Of a stretch of 64,000 nt of DNA, positions 1-9,259 are shown piece after piece. Source of the DNA: Rhizobium sp. NZLR1. Lineage in GTDB: Bacteria; Pseudomonadota; Alphaproteobacteria; Rhizobiales; Rhizobiaceae. Position 1 is the first letter of the stretch. Every line of letters begins with the position of its first letter. Made by a program: the position numbers and the translations under genes. The notes below the pieces were generated by a model. It did not search any database and had not been told where the DNA came from. It saw only the letters and a list, made by a program, of their open reading frames with translations. The DNA lies in assembly GCF_017357385.1 (NCBI RefSeq), contig NZ_CP071633.1:682001-746000 (forward strand). Direction: 5' to 3'.

Positions 1-207
1 GGGTTCGACGACATTTCGCTCGCTAACCTCGTCGTGCCACGGCTGACAACCATACGCCAGCCGGCCGACACGCTGGCACGGCGCGCGGTCAGCCTTCTCC
101 TTGAGGAGCCGCCAGGCAAAGGAGACGAGATGATCGACGGATCGCTGATCGTGCGGGGTTCGAGTGGCCCGTGCGCGCAGCCCAAGGTCGCCGGGCATAA
201 AAATTGA
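1..207 (+). CDS. LacI-family transcriptional regulator, C-terminal fragment
   Basis: The window opens inside a gene. Frame 1 reads 68 codons to a TGA at 205-207 and begins GFDDISLANLVVPRLTTIRQ, the C-terminal signature of LacI/GalR ligand-binding domains (GFDD, then P-x-LTT-x-R-Q-P). The HTH and most of the sugar-binding domain lie upstream of the window. It sits 44 bases before an RbsD/FucU protein and ribokinase on the same strand, so it probably regulates that pentose or deoxysugar module, whose transporter would also lie upstream. Family is clear; the ligand is unknown. Confidence 0.85.
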   Translation, partial: GFDDISLANLVVPRLTTIRQPADTLARRAVSLLLEEPPGKGDEMIDGSLIVRGSSGPCAQPKVAGHKN

Positions 208-251
208 AGCAAGGCCGGCACTGCCGCCATTATAAGGGATGGAAAGATCGA

Positions 252-713
252 ATGCTCAAGGGAATCAGGGCCGAACTCAACGGCGATATTCTTCAAGCAC
301 TTTGCAACATGGGACACGGCGACTATCTCGTCATCTCCGACACGAACTTTCCGTCGGATTCGATCGCCCGCCAGACGCGTCTGGGTAGGCTTCTGACGAT
401 GGAAAACATTTCCGCGCCGCAGGCGATAGATGCGGTCCTCTCCGTCTTCCCGCTGGACACCCCGATTCAGCCTTCGGCGGGGCGCATGGAAGTGATCGGC
501 AAGCCTGACGAAATCCCGCCGATTCAACAGGAAGTCCAGGTCATCGTCGATCGCGCCGAAGGCAAGTCATCGCCCATGTATCCGGTCGAGCGGATGACGT
601 TCTACGACATCGCCAAAAAAGCCTATTGTGTGATCGCAACGGGAGAACTGCGATTTTATGGATGCTTCCTTCTGACCAAGGGCGTCATCCCGGCGGAGGA
701 GGCGGTCAGATGA
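252..713 (+). CDS. RbsD/FucU-family sugar mutarotase
   Basis: A 153-residue protein of the RbsD/FucU fold, which interconverts sugar anomers so that a kinase or isomerase receives the right one. The N-terminus MLKGIRAELNGDILQALCNM and the following GHGD and ISDTNFPS are the family hallmark: the His of GHGD is the catalytic position and DxNFP is conserved in FucU. The start is placed at ATG 252, after a purine-rich GGATGGAAAG; a TTG 48 bases upstream stays open but has no family homology. Its stop overlaps the ribokinase start (ATGA), so the two are translationally coupled. The sequence looks more FucU-like than RbsD-like, but the sugar cannot be decided. Confidence 0.88.
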   Translation: MLKGIRAELNGDILQALCNMGHGDYLVISDTNFPSDSIARQTRLGRLLTMENISAPQAIDAVLSVFPLDTPIQPSAGRMEVIGKPDEIPPIQQEVQVIVDRAEGKSSPMYPVERMTFYDIAKKAYCVIATGELRFYGCFLLTKGVIPAEEAVR

Positions 714-1633
714 GCGGGAAAAGCGGAATCGTCATTCTGGGTATTTTTGCCGCCGACACCGCCTATAAGGCCAAGCGCCTGCCCCATATTGCCGAGACGC
801 TGATGGGGTCGGGCTTCACGCTTGGGCCGGGAGGCAAGGGCTCCAACCAGGCAATAGCCGCGGCAAAGGCCGGCGGCACGGTAACCTTCATCTCTCGGGT
901 CGGCAACGACCCGTTCGGCGAGATGGCCCTTGCGGCCTATGCCGCGGCCGGCGTCAAAGCCAATGTGATGAAGATGGACGGCGTTTCCAGCGGTGCTGCC
1001 TTCATCTTCGTCGACGAAATGAGCGGCGACAATGCCATCATCGTCGCGCCGGGTGCTGCTGGTCTAATCGGCATAGAAGATGTCGATGCGAACCGGGCGG
1101 AGATCGAAAGCGCCGCCATTTTTATGACCCAGCTTGAACAACCGCTCGACGCGGCTGTCCATGGCCTGACGATGGCGAAAAGGGCAGGGGGCACCACGAT
1201 TTTCAATCCGGCGCCCGCCCGCACGCTACCGGACAGCATCTATGGCCTGTGCGATTTCATCGTTCCAAACGAGGTGGAGGCGGCCGAATTGGCGGGGCAT
1301 GCGATCGAAACGGATGACCAGGCACGAGCCGCGGCCCGTACCCTGCTGGATCGCGGAGCGAGAGCGGTCATCATCACCCTCGGTGCACGCGGCGCTTTCT
1401 ATCACACGGCCGGTCAGAGCGAATTTGTACCCGCCTTTTCTGCGGGCAACGTCGTCGACACTACGGGCGCTGGCGATGCCTTCCTGGGCGGCTTCGCGAC
1501 AGCGATCTCCGAAGGATATGCGCCGATCGAGGCCGTCCGCTTCGGTTGCGCGACGGCGGCAATCGCCGTGACCCGGCCAGGCACGGCCCCCGCCATGCCT
1601 TCGCGCGCCGAGATCGACGCCTTGCTGCGCTAG
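710..1633 (+). CDS. rbsK: Ribokinase-like PfkB-family sugar kinase
   Basis: A cytoplasmic PfkB carbohydrate kinase of 307 residues, the usual ribokinase length. The N-terminal PfkB signature GGKGSNQA is present, and the C-terminal signature DTTGAGDAFLGGF carries the catalytic Asp and the anion hole. Translation starts at ATG 710, overlapping the mutarotase stop. Together with the LacI regulator and the mutarotase it forms a sugar uptake and phosphorylation operon. Ribose is the default substrate for this subfamily, but a deoxy-sugar or nucleoside is possible given the FucU-like neighbour. Confidence 0.88.
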   Translation: MSGKSGIVILGIFAADTAYKAKRLPHIAETLMGSGFTLGPGGKGSNQAIAAAKAGGTVTFISRVGNDPFGEMALAAYAAAGVKANVMKMDGVSSGAAFIFVDEMSGDNAIIVAPGAAGLIGIEDVDANRAEIESAAIFMTQLEQPLDAAVHGLTMAKRAGGTTIFNPAPARTLPDSIYGLCDFIVPNEVEAAELAGHAIETDDQARAAARTLLDRGARAVIITLGARGAFYHTAGQSEFVPAFSAGNVVDTTGAGDAFLGGFATAISEGYAPIEAVRFGCATAAIAVTRPGTAPAMPSRAEIDALLR

Positions 1634-1692
1634 GAGTTCGTGCCAGGCTCGCGGGCGCATCAGCCAAAGAATGAGGCTGACAGGCCCCGGTT

Positions 1693-1734
1693 TAACGAAG
1701 CTCAAACTAGTGTTGTCGTATGACAGCTTCGTTA
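1693..1734. repeat. Perfect 10-bp inverted repeat around a possible start codon
   Basis: TAACGAAGCT at 1693-1702 is repeated inverted as AGCTTCGTTA at 1725-1734, separated by 22 bases that contain ATG 1720. It could be an operator for the cyclase gene or, in RNA, a stem holding the ATG in its loop. If translation really starts at GTG 1762 the repeat lies wholly in the leader. There is no U-tract, so it is not a typical terminator for the kinase operon. Confidence 0.5.
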
Positions 1735-3651
1735 CATAGCTTGGAAGGTGGATCCAGCGCGGTGAATGGCAATTGGACGCAATTCGGTGGCAACCTTTCA
1801 TTCGTGTGCCTGGCGATCTCGCTGTGGGCGCTTTTTTCCATCCAGTTTCAGCGCCGTGCCTTCAGGCAGGAAAAAATCGCCTTCGGAATCATAGCCGGCG
1901 GCGCCTCCATCGGATCCATATTGCTGGCCGTTGAATTCCATCCCGGCATCTATGTCGACCTGCGCTTTTCGCCACTTGTATTGGCCGGCATGTTCGGGGG
2001 GCCGATCGCGGCGGCTTTTGCCGCAGCGCTGGCGATTGCCTTTCGTTTTGCCGTCGGCGGTACGGCGATGGTCGACGGGATCATCACAATGGCCATCGCC
2101 ACCGGTATCGGTTTGGCCGGTCATGTCTGGACCCGCAAGAGATCTCCGGGACCGATGGATGTTGCGCTGCTGAGCCTGGCACTCGGCTTTGCATTGGTCC
2201 TGTCGATGGCTATGCTTCCCACCTTGGTGAATGCCCATGTGCTGGCCGGCGTCGGTTTTCCCCTGGCCGTATTGAATTGCCTGGCGACCGTTCTGGGCGG
2301 TTTCGTTCTCCTGAAGACGCAGCAATGGGAGTTGGAACGAAGCATATTGGTGACCGCATTTTCGCAGTCACCCGACTATCTCTATGTGAAGGACCGAAAC
2401 AGCCGGTTCATCACCGTCAATGAAAACATGACCCGCCTCTTCCGTTTCAGGACGACGGCGGAGATGATCGGATTGTCGGATTTCAATCTGATGTCGCGAC
2501 CACTCGCCGAGGAATTATATCATCTCGAGCAGCAGGTCATTGACACCGGGGTGCCGCTGATCGATTCCACCGAGCGTATCGAAGGCAGATTTCTGCTCGC
2601 CTCCAAGGTTCCGCTGAGGGACAAGCAGGGGCGTGTGATCGGCCTCGCAGGCGTAACGCGAGATGTTACGGAGCGCACCGCCCTGGAGCGGGAATTGCGC
2701 GAAAGCAAGAACCTGCTCTCGCATGCGATGGCCGGCATGTCCGATGGCATCGCCATGTACGACAGCAGAGGGTTTATCCTCTTTTGCAATGATCAGTATC
2801 GCAATGCGTTCCCGCTCTCCGGAGAGGCCCGCGTGGTCGGCGCCCATATCAGCGACATCCTGCGCCGCGTCGCCGAAACCGGTGAGCGGCCCGGTGTTCC
2901 GGAAGGGGATGTGGAGGAGTGGATCAAGGCTGCTACTGCTTCACTGCACAGCAACAAGGACGAAGAAGTTCAGCTTCATAACGGCGACTGGCGCAGCATC
3001 CGGACAAGGCTTGCGGAAGACGGTGCGGCAATGGCTGTGGTCTCGGACATCACGGCGACGAAGCAGGCAGAAATCGCACTCAGGCTATCGGCGGAACAGC
3101 TGAAAAATCTTGCCGAGACCGATGGGCTGACCGGCATGGTCAACCGCCGGGCCTTCGACGAAGCTTTCGCACGTGAGACGGCAGGCAGCGCCCGGAAGAA
3201 CACGCCGTTCAGCCTTCTGATGGTCGATATCGACCGGTTCAAAGCCTATAATGACACCTATGGCCACCCCGCCGGCGACCAATGCCTGCGTGTCGTCAGC
3301 ATGTGTTTGCGCCAGTCGGTCAGCCGACCGGCGGATATCGTTGCCCGCTACGGTGGAGAGGAATTCGTGGTGTTCCTCCCCGACACCAGCGCCAAAGGAG
3401 CAATGATCGTTGCCGAGCAGTTCGCTCGTCGCCTGGCCCAAGAGAGTATCGTTCATTCCGGCAGCGAATTCGGAAGGGTGACGGCCAGCATCGGCGTATC
3501 CTGCGCGACGGGAGCGGTCCTGCGGGCCAACCCGAACCGTCTCCTGACCGAGGCCGACGCCGCCCTCTACGACGCCAAAACGCAAGGCCGCAATCGCATT
3601 ATGGCCCATTCGCCCAGCGGCGAACGGCACGAGATAAAGGAAGCTGGCTAG
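1720..3651 (+). CDS. Membrane-bound diguanylate cyclase (5TM, PAS, PAS, GGDEF)
   Basis: A 643-residue inner-membrane signalling protein predicted to make cyclic di-GMP. Residues about 25-205 hold several hydrophobic helices resembling the 5TM sensor of LytS-type proteins, followed by two PAS-like regions (about 210-330 and 335-450) and a GGDEF domain (about 470-635). The active site reads RYGGEEF (GGEEF at about 545-549), a functional variant, and RPAD nine residues upstream matches the product-inhibition I-site RxxD. No EAL domain follows. The start is uncertain: ATG 1720 lies inside a perfect inverted repeat, and GTG 1762 preceded by GGAAGG is a credible alternative that keeps the whole membrane domain. 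It is monocistronic, with no clear link to neighbours. Confidence 0.88.
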   Translation: MTASLHSLEGGSSAVNGNWTQFGGNLSFVCLAISLWALFSIQFQRRAFRQEKIAFGIIAGGASIGSILLAVEFHPGIYVDLRFSPLVLAGMFGGPIAAAFAAALAIAFRFAVGGTAMVDGIITMAIATGIGLAGHVWTRKRSPGPMDVALLSLALGFALVLSMAMLPTLVNAHVLAGVGFPLAVLNCLATVLGGFVLLKTQQWELERSILVTAFSQSPDYLYVKDRNSRFITVNENMTRLFRFRTTAEMIGLSDFNLMSRPLAEELYHLEQQVIDTGVPLIDSTERIEGRFLLASKVPLRDKQGRVIGLAGVTRDVTERTALERELRESKNLLSHAMAGMSDGIAMYDSRGFILFCNDQYRNAFPLSGEARVVGAHISDILRRVAETGERPGVPEGDVEEWIKAATASLHSNKDEEVQLHNGDWRSIRTRLAEDGAAMAVVSDITATKQAEIALRLSAEQLKNLAETDGLTGMVNRRAFDEAFARETAGSARKNTPFSLLMVDIDRFKAYNDTYGHPAGDQCLRVVSMCLRQSVSRPADIVARYGGEEFVVFLPDTSAKGAMIVAEQFARRLAQESIVHSGSEFGRVTASIGVSCATGAVLRANPNRLLTEADAALYDAKTQGRNRIMAHSPSGERHEIKEAG

Positions 3652-3756
3652 GCCGCTCTATCAACGGACGCGGCCAAATCTGCTCATCCTGTTTTTTCTG
3701 TCGAACCATCGCGCCAGCGCCCCGGATGGTTTATTCACTTCGGCAATGCACGGCCA

Positions 3757-4755
3757 TTATCGCCGCATCGCGCGCTTCCTGGTGTCGGACGGATATTCCC
3801 CGTATGTCGTTTTATAAACCGCGGAAAACCGGCCGAAATGAAAGAAACCCCATTTGAGGCAGACGGCCTTCATGGTGTCCTTGCTCTCTGGATCGAGCAA
3901 ATCCTGGCGCGCTGCGCGCAGACGGAGCGTCAGCAGGTATGCTGCGGGAGAGGTATCCCTGAAGGCACGAAAACCGGTTTCCAGCGCCCGACTGGATACG
4001 CCCGCCGCTTCGGCCACCTTCGGCATGGTGATCGGCTGATCGATATTGGCGTGCATGAATTCGATCGCCTTGCGGACATGCCGGGGTGCGATCAGGGCAG
4101 GCCCGTTCTCCAGGAAATGCGACAGCCGGTGAGGCACCAGGCGTACGACCAGATCGGCCAGCGCCTGCGTCAGGTGCGCCATGGCAATCGGCGACTGCAG
4201 CAAGGGGCCATCGTCGCGCATGCCCTGGATGATCGTTTCCGTGAGGCTGCCGATCATCCGGCCGGCCGGCTTGGATAGATCGAGTTCTGGCAGCAGGTCG
4301 AGAGAGCCGCTGAAGGGCATCTCGAAGGTCTGGCCGATCGTCTGCAGGATGACGGGCCAGTTGACCAGCAGCTCGTCGATGACGTTCGCTTGCCCGTGCA
4401 TGATGACGCTGTTGGGTTCGAAATTATTGTAAAGAAGCAGTTTTCCTTGCCCGGCCTCGGCGACGCGGGGGCCATAGGTGACCCCCATACCGCCGCTGCG
4501 TGGCACAACGATCGACAGATACTCCGCCGTATCGACGGTCGGCTCGATATTGAACTGAAACTCGGCCTCATGATAACCGGTGAGCAGTACCGCATCGTCA
4601 GTCGCGGCAAAATCCAATCCCCAGTGGAACTCCTGAGCCCGGCCGACAGGCTCTGCATCGAATGCGCCAAAAGCGCCTCCGAGGGTTTCGACCATGTTGT
4701 CGAAGGACGAGCCGCGAAATCGAAATGAGAATTGCGGCGCGCTATTTTCCGACAT
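3757..4755 (-). CDS. AraC-family transcriptional regulator
   Basis: A 332-residue DNA-binding regulator. The N-terminal two thirds resemble the AraC_binding_2 cupin-like ligand domain. The C-terminal 100 residues contain the two helix-turn-helices, seen as ITMPKVAEAAGVSSRALETG for the first and the GFFHFGRFSAVYKTTYGEYP region for the second. The start is set at ATG 4755 because GGGGGC lies seven bases before it; an ATG six codons upstream lacks such a site. Neighbours are a convergent diguanylate cyclase and a long gene-poor region, so the target is not evident. Confidence 0.85.
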   Translation of the reverse strand: MSENSAPQFSFRFRGSSFDNMVETLGGAFGAFDAEPVGRAQEFHWGLDFAATDDAVLLTGYHEAEFQFNIEPTVDTAEYLSIVVPRSGGMGVTYGPRVAEAGQGKLLLYNNFEPNSVIMHGQANVIDELLVNWPVILQTIGQTFEMPFSGSLDLLPELDLSKPAGRMIGSLTETIIQGMRDDGPLLQSPIAMAHLTQALADLVVRLVPHRLSHFLENGPALIAPRHVRKAIEFMHANIDQPITMPKVAEAAGVSSRALETGFRAFRDTSPAAYLLTLRLRAARQDLLDPESKDTMKAVCLKWGFFHFGRFSAVYKTTYGEYPSDTRKRAMRR

Positions 4756-5700
4756 GCTGCCCCCATTGTTCAACGTGGCTGCGTTGACTTGTCCTTCTCA
4801 ACCGCTCGCAGATTTCGACGCGACACGCGATCCGTGTCGACGGATTGATGTGCGTACCTCTATTGGCCCCGCCGGTCGCCATCGATCGGTGTCCTCCGCT
4901 TTGTCAGCGCCTGCGGGCGGGAGTGATGGGCGATGCTTGGCTATATCTTAGCCGAACGGGGCCTGGAACGCAGCACGCCTCGGCGGAGCATGTGGATATC
5001 CGCGTGGTATCGGCAGAGAGATCAGCACCATGTGCAAGTCGACACAGGTCGAGTTCGAGCGTGGCAGGCGTCAAGGAAACCAAGCGGTTAAATGCATTTG
5101 TCGACAGATCCAATCCGGTCAGCTCTCCGCAGCCTGAAGCCAGGAACTGGCAGACCTTTGAACAATAGGCAAGCCTTCGCACCACCTGCTATAATGATAA
5201 GCCGGTGATGAAACGATTACGCAGAGGGGCAATTTTATAGGGTGTATCCGTGAGGCCACGAAAGGCACAAACGCTACGGTCTGGCCTTGATGCGCATCAT
5301 CATCTGAAGCTATGGAAAACGCCCCAATCCGGGATCTGCGCAGTCGCCTGCCGAAGGTTCTATAGTGGACCGCCTATAGCCTTCGGCAAGCAGACAGGCA
5401 TGCAGGCATACGCACGGGATGGGGTGCGTATGTATGATCCCTTCCATCCTTTTTTGGGGGTGATGGGTGGAGGGGCTTGGCTCTGGGACCGTGAACCATC
5501 ATGGTTTGGTCGAAAATCATCTTATTACTCCGTGGCGATGGAGCAATTGCCGGCGCCCGATAAAGTCGGCTAAGCGGCTTTTCGCGACGCAGTCTGGACT
5601 GGCCTTGCGCAAAATGTATACGCAAGCGCTGGCGAGAGGTTGTTCGTGCGCGGCTTGCGGACACAGGAAGAGGTCGATTAGGGCGTAGCGGGAGCGGGCG
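4756..5700. other. Gene-poor region with nothing recognised
   Basis: About 950 bases with several short open frames on both strands (for example 4904-5185 minus and 5250-5573 plus), none of which resembles a known protein or has a convincing ribosome binding site. The start of this stretch must contain the promoter of the AraC-family gene. The mixed composition suggests decayed sequence or an old insertion, but no transposase motif or terminal repeat was seen. Confidence 0.4.
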
Positions 5701-5980
5701 TCACAGCTCCAAGGCAGCTCGCCTATCCTCATAGAAGGCATAGGGCGCCTGGCGCGGGGCGGCGCAATCTCCGATCTCTATGACATCGATACTCTGCGAG
5801 CGCAATTCCTCGCCCAGCCAGTTCGCGGACGCATCGGTGGTGGCCAGCACCAGGCTGTCGCCTTCCTCGAAGAAATGCTCACTGGTGTTGTTATCGAGTA
5901 GGCTGACGCCATTCCAGCCCGCTGTCGGGCAGCCTGCACGAATCCGTCGATGATTTCCCAGATCTCGGCCTCGCTCATGG
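5701..5980 (-). pseudogene. Small hypothetical gene broken by a frameshift
   Basis: On the minus strand an ATG at 5980 starts MSEAEIWEIIDGFVQAA. About 50 bases in, the protein-like sequence jumps to the -1 frame and continues as GWNGVSLLDNNTSEHFFEEG, then a stretch with TTDASANWLGEELR, ending APYAFYEDRRAALEL and TGA at 5701-5703. The second part has clearly protein-like composition, while the continuing original frame is rich in Arg, Trp and Pro and looks spurious. The simplest reading is loss of one base near 5927-5937 in a gene of about 92 codons. The family is not recognised. A sequencing error is possible. Confidence 0.5.
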
Positions 5981-6135
5981 CATGCGAGCCGTCGCTGTCG
6001 TGATAGCTCGGCAAGCCGGACGGAGACCGATGCGAGCGGTATGAGCTATCGGAATCCCCATGCGCGCCGACATGAGCTGGCGACGTGCCTGAATCGGTGT
6101 CGCCAGCAAACGGAAAGACGGCCGCATCTGGAGCG

Positions 6136-7215
6136 TCAGAGGGCGACCGACAGGGCACTATCGCGTCGGGGGGCTATCTCCTGCGAATTCACCATCGCGC
6201 CCGCGAGCTGCCGGAAAGTGACAAGCCCCAATGTTTCCCCGGAGGGCGAAACGACCCTGGCATCGCCCTCTGGCGCCGATGCCAGCATTCGGACGGCCTC
6301 TTCGACGGTCGTGCCTGCCGCAATCGCCAGTCCAACCGGCGCCGCACCGGAGTGCAGCGGCGTCATGACGGCTTCGACATGGATGACCCGGCCTCGATTG
6401 ACCTCCTTGACGAAGTTGGCGATGTATTCGTCCGCCGGACGCAGAACGATGTCCTGGCTGGTGCCCTGCTGGATGACTTCGCCGTCGCGCAGGATGGCAA
6501 TCTGGTCGCCCAGGCGAAGTGCTTCATCGAGATCGTGGGTGATGAAGACGATAGTTTTTTTGATCTCTTTTTGAATGTTGAGAAGCACCGTCTGCATGTC
6601 CGTGCGGATCAAAGGATCGAGCGCCGAATAGGCTTCATCCATCAGAAGGACCGGCGCGTCGTTGGAAAGGGCGCGCGCCAGGCCGACGCGCTGCTGCATG
6701 CCGCCGGAAAGCTGGTTGGGATATCTTTGCTCGAAGCCCTTCAGGCCGACCCGCTCCAGCCAGCGCATGGCGATGTCGGTCGCTTTCGCGCGCTCCACGC
6801 CCTGCACTTCGAGGCCGAAGATGGTGTTGTCGAGAACATTCCGGTGCGGCAGAAGCGCGAACTTCTGAAATACCATCGCCGTCTGGTGCCGACGAAACGC
6901 CCGCAATTCGGTCTCGTTCATCTTCACGACATCGACGCCGTCGACCAGCACTTCGCCGGCGGTTGGATCGATCAGACGATTGATGTGGCGGATGAGCGTC
7001 GATTTCCCCGACCCCGAAAGGCCCATGACTACCTGGATGCGGCCGGAGGGAATCTCGACATTGATATCCCTCAGGCCCAGCACGTGACCGTGCTTTTCGT
7101 TGAGTTCGGTCTTTGACATTCCCTTCTGGACGGCATCGACATGCGCGGAGGGGTTGGGACCGAAGATCTTGTAGAGATGGCGGATCTTGATGCCGCCGAA
7201 ACGCTGATCAGCCAT
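6136..7215 (-). CDS. Quaternary-amine (betaine-type) ABC transporter ATP-binding protein
   Basis: A 359-residue ATPase of the ProV/OpuAA/ChoV group, energising uptake of glycine betaine, proline betaine or choline. Walker A GLSGSGKST is at about residues 65-73 and the signature LSGGMQQRVGLARAL is followed by LLMDEAYSALDP. A C-terminal CBS-like tail (about 270-355) fits the osmoregulatory subfamily. The start is at ATG 7215, overlapping the permease stop by eight bases; longer upstream frames lack homology. It is the last gene of a minus-strand set with permease and binding protein, next to a ProC-like gene, TetR and the divergent stcD operon, which suggests proline betaine as a substrate. Confidence 0.9.
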   Translation of the reverse strand: MADQRFGGIKIRHLYKIFGPNPSAHVDAVQKGMSKTELNEKHGHVLGLRDINVEIPSGRIQVVMGLSGSGKSTLIRHINRLIDPTAGEVLVDGVDVVKMNETELRAFRRHQTAMVFQKFALLPHRNVLDNTIFGLEVQGVERAKATDIAMRWLERVGLKGFEQRYPNQLSGGMQQRVGLARALSNDAPVLLMDEAYSALDPLIRTDMQTVLLNIQKEIKKTIVFITHDLDEALRLGDQIAILRDGEVIQQGTSQDIVLRPADEYIANFVKEVNRGRVIHVEAVMTPLHSGAAPVGLAIAAGTTVEEAVRMLASAPEGDARVVSPSGETLGLVTFRQLAGAMVNSQEIAPRRDSALSVAL

Positions 7216-8095
7216 GGACGATCTCCCGATGCTTCTGGAGCCTCTTGCCATACGCCTGGCTGACTCGGTCGAAGATGATGGCGATGCCGACGATGGCAAG
7301 GCCGTTGAAAATACCCAGGGTGAAATACTGGTTTGCAATCGCCTTCAGCACCGGCTGGCCGAGGCCCTGGACGCCGATCATCGATGCGATGACCACCATG
7401 GCCAGCGCCATCATGATCGTCTGGTTGATGCCGGCCATGATGGTGGGAAGCGCGAGCGGCAGCTGCACCTTGAACAGCTTCTGCGCGCTCGAGGTCCCGA
7501 AGGCATCGGCTGCCTCCAGCACATCCTTGTCGACCAGCCGGATGCCGAGGTCCGTTAGCCTTATCATCGGCGGAATGGCGTAGATGACGACGGCGATCAG
7601 TCCCGGCACCTTGCCGATGCCGAGCAGCATGACGACAGGGATGAGATAGACGAAACTGGGCATGGTCTGCATGACGTCGAGGATCGGATTGATCACGCGC
7701 TGCAGCCGGTCGGAACGTGCCATGAATATTCCCATCGGAATGCCGATGGCGATGGAAAGAACCGTGCAGACGAAGATCATCGAGACCGTCCGCATCGTAT
7801 CGTCCCACATGTCGAAATAGCCGATCAGCAGCAGCGTCACCAGACAGCCGAAGACGACCTTCAGGCTGCGGCTCCCAAGCCATGCGATGGCTAGGATGAT
7901 CGCGGTGATGATCGGCCACGGCGTCTGCGTCATGAACCGTTCGGCGGCGATGAGGAAATGCTGCAGCGGAATGAAGAGGGTTTCGATGCCGTCGCCGTAG
8001 GCGCGGGTAAATCCGCGAAAGCCGTCATCGATCGCCTTCTTCAAATTGCGAAGCGCGTCGTCATCCATATGTGGGAATTTATAAAACCATTCCAT
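7208..8095 (-). CDS. Quaternary-amine ABC transporter permease
   Basis: A 295-residue ProW/OpuAB-type inner-membrane permease. The hydrophilic N-terminus (MEWFYKFPHMDDDALRNLKK) is followed by several transmembrane helices. The coupling region EAADAFGTSSAQKLFKVQLP lies ahead of LALPTIMAGINQTIMMALAM, the hallmark of betaine permeases. ATG 8095 is chosen over an upstream TTG because AAGGGGAT sits six bases before it. The gene is separated from the binding-protein gene by a hairpin and overlaps the ATPase gene. Confidence 0.9.
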   Translation of the reverse strand: MEWFYKFPHMDDDALRNLKKAIDDGFRGFTRAYGDGIETLFIPLQHFLIAAERFMTQTPWPIITAIILAIAWLGSRSLKVVFGCLVTLLLIGYFDMWDDTMRTVSMIFVCTVLSIAIGIPMGIFMARSDRLQRVINPILDVMQTMPSFVYLIPVVMLLGIGKVPGLIAVVIYAIPPMIRLTDLGIRLVDKDVLEAADAFGTSSAQKLFKVQLPLALPTIMAGINQTIMMALAMVVIASMIGVQGLGQPVLKAIANQYFTLGIFNGLAIVGIAIIFDRVSQAYGKRLQKHREIVHG

Positions 8096-8157
8096 TCGGA
8101 TCCCCTTTTTCTTCAAAGAGCCGCCGCAGTCTTTTTGATTTTATCGGCTGTGAGAGG

Positions 8158-8178
8158 CGGTGCGCTTTTCGCGCACCG
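8158..8178 (-). terminator. Intercistronic hairpin after the binding-protein gene
   Basis: CGGTGCGC and GCGCACCG form a perfect 8-bp stem around a 5-base loop, starting 12 bases beyond the stop of the minus-strand binding-protein gene and before the permease gene. No long U-run follows, so it is more likely a partial terminator or an mRNA-stabilising stem that keeps the binding protein in excess over the membrane subunits. Confidence 0.6.
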
Positions 8179-8190
8179 CGATAGTCAATG

Positions 8191-9192
8191 TTAAAGCGCA
8201 GCTTCGATCTTCGTGGCCGCCTCAGGCGAGACCCACTTGGTCCAAAGGTCCTTGTTTTCCTTCAGGAAGTGCTTGGCGCCGTCTTCACCAGTTGCCTGGT
8301 TGTCGGTCATCCACGACATCAGCTTGTTGACCGTGTCATTGCTCCAGGAGCGCTTCGCCAGATAGCCCATGACCTCAGGCCCGACCTTTTCCGAAAAGGG
8401 CTTGGCAACCAGGGTGACGACATGATCGACCGGCCAGGCATTGGGCTTCGGGTCGGCGCAATCGGCGACGGTGATGCAACGCTTCCATTCGGCGGCATCC
8501 TGCGGCACCCCGGCTTCGAGCTTGACCATCTGATACTTACCGAGCAGCGCGGTCGGCGCCCAGTAGTAACCGGCCCAGCCTTCCTTGCGCTCGTAAGCCT
8601 TGGCGATTGAACCATCGAGACCGGCGGCCGAGCCGGTATCGACGAGGGTGAAGCCCGCCTTCTCGGCTTCGAAGGCCTTGTAGAGCTGCGAGGTGACGAC
8701 AGTGCCACCCCAGCCCTGCGGGCCGTTGAAGATGGCGCCCTTCTTCGCGTCTTCGGGATCGGGGAAGAGTTCCGGATGCTTCAGCACGTCGCCGATGGTC
8801 TTGATATCGGGATGAGCGTCGGCGAGATATTTAGGAATCCACCAGCCCTGCACGCCGCCATCCGGCAGTGGAGAACCGACCTGAACGATGCGGCCTTCTT
8901 CCGTGCCCTTCTTGACGACGTCGGGGAGAAGATCGATCCAGGCTTCGGGCGCGATATCCGGCTGGCCTTTTTCGGCCATGGAGGTGATCGTCGGGACGGT
9001 GTCGCCAACGGTGATGTCAGCGCTGCAGCCATAGCCTTCGTTCAGGATGAACTTGTCCAGGTTTGAGAGAACTTCGGCGCTCTGCCAGTTCATGCTGGCG
9101 ATGGTCACGCTGCCGCATTCGGCGGCGCTGGCGAAAGACGCTCCGCCAATCAGGCCGAATGTCAGACATGTCGTTGCGAGTAGTTTTTTCAT
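8191..9192 (-). CDS. Quaternary-amine ABC transporter substrate-binding protein
   Basis: A 333-residue periplasmic protein of the OpuAC/ProX family. The N-terminus MKKLLATTCLTFGLIGGASF with ASA before AECG is a Sec signal peptide, cleaved near residue 23. The mature start GSVTIASMNWQSAE is typical of betaine/choline binding proteins (the conserved Trp contributes to the aromatic cage), as is the IAPEAWIDLLP segment. The gene is first in transcription order ahead of permease and ATPase. The substrate is not provable from sequence; proline betaine is favoured by context, with choline or glycine betaine as alternatives. Confidence 0.9.
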   Translation of the reverse strand: MKKLLATTCLTFGLIGGASFASAAECGSVTIASMNWQSAEVLSNLDKFILNEGYGCSADITVGDTVPTITSMAEKGQPDIAPEAWIDLLPDVVKKGTEEGRIVQVGSPLPDGGVQGWWIPKYLADAHPDIKTIGDVLKHPELFPDPEDAKKGAIFNGPQGWGGTVVTSQLYKAFEAEKAGFTLVDTGSAAGLDGSIAKAYERKEGWAGYYWAPTALLGKYQMVKLEAGVPQDAAEWKRCITVADCADPKPNAWPVDHVVTLVAKPFSEKVGPEVMGYLAKRSWSNDTVNKLMSWMTDNQATGEDGAKHFLKENKDLWTKWVSPEAATKIEAAL

Positions 9193-9259
9193 TGTCGTTC
9201 CCTCTGTTTAGCGGCTGGTCTTGCCGAGCGGGGTGCCGCAGTGCCCGCCCCAACGGTCG

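Noticed and set aside
6085..7116. A 343-codon plus-strand frame opposite the betaine ATPase gene
   Set aside because: The minus strand has all ABC ATPase motifs; the plus frame has none.
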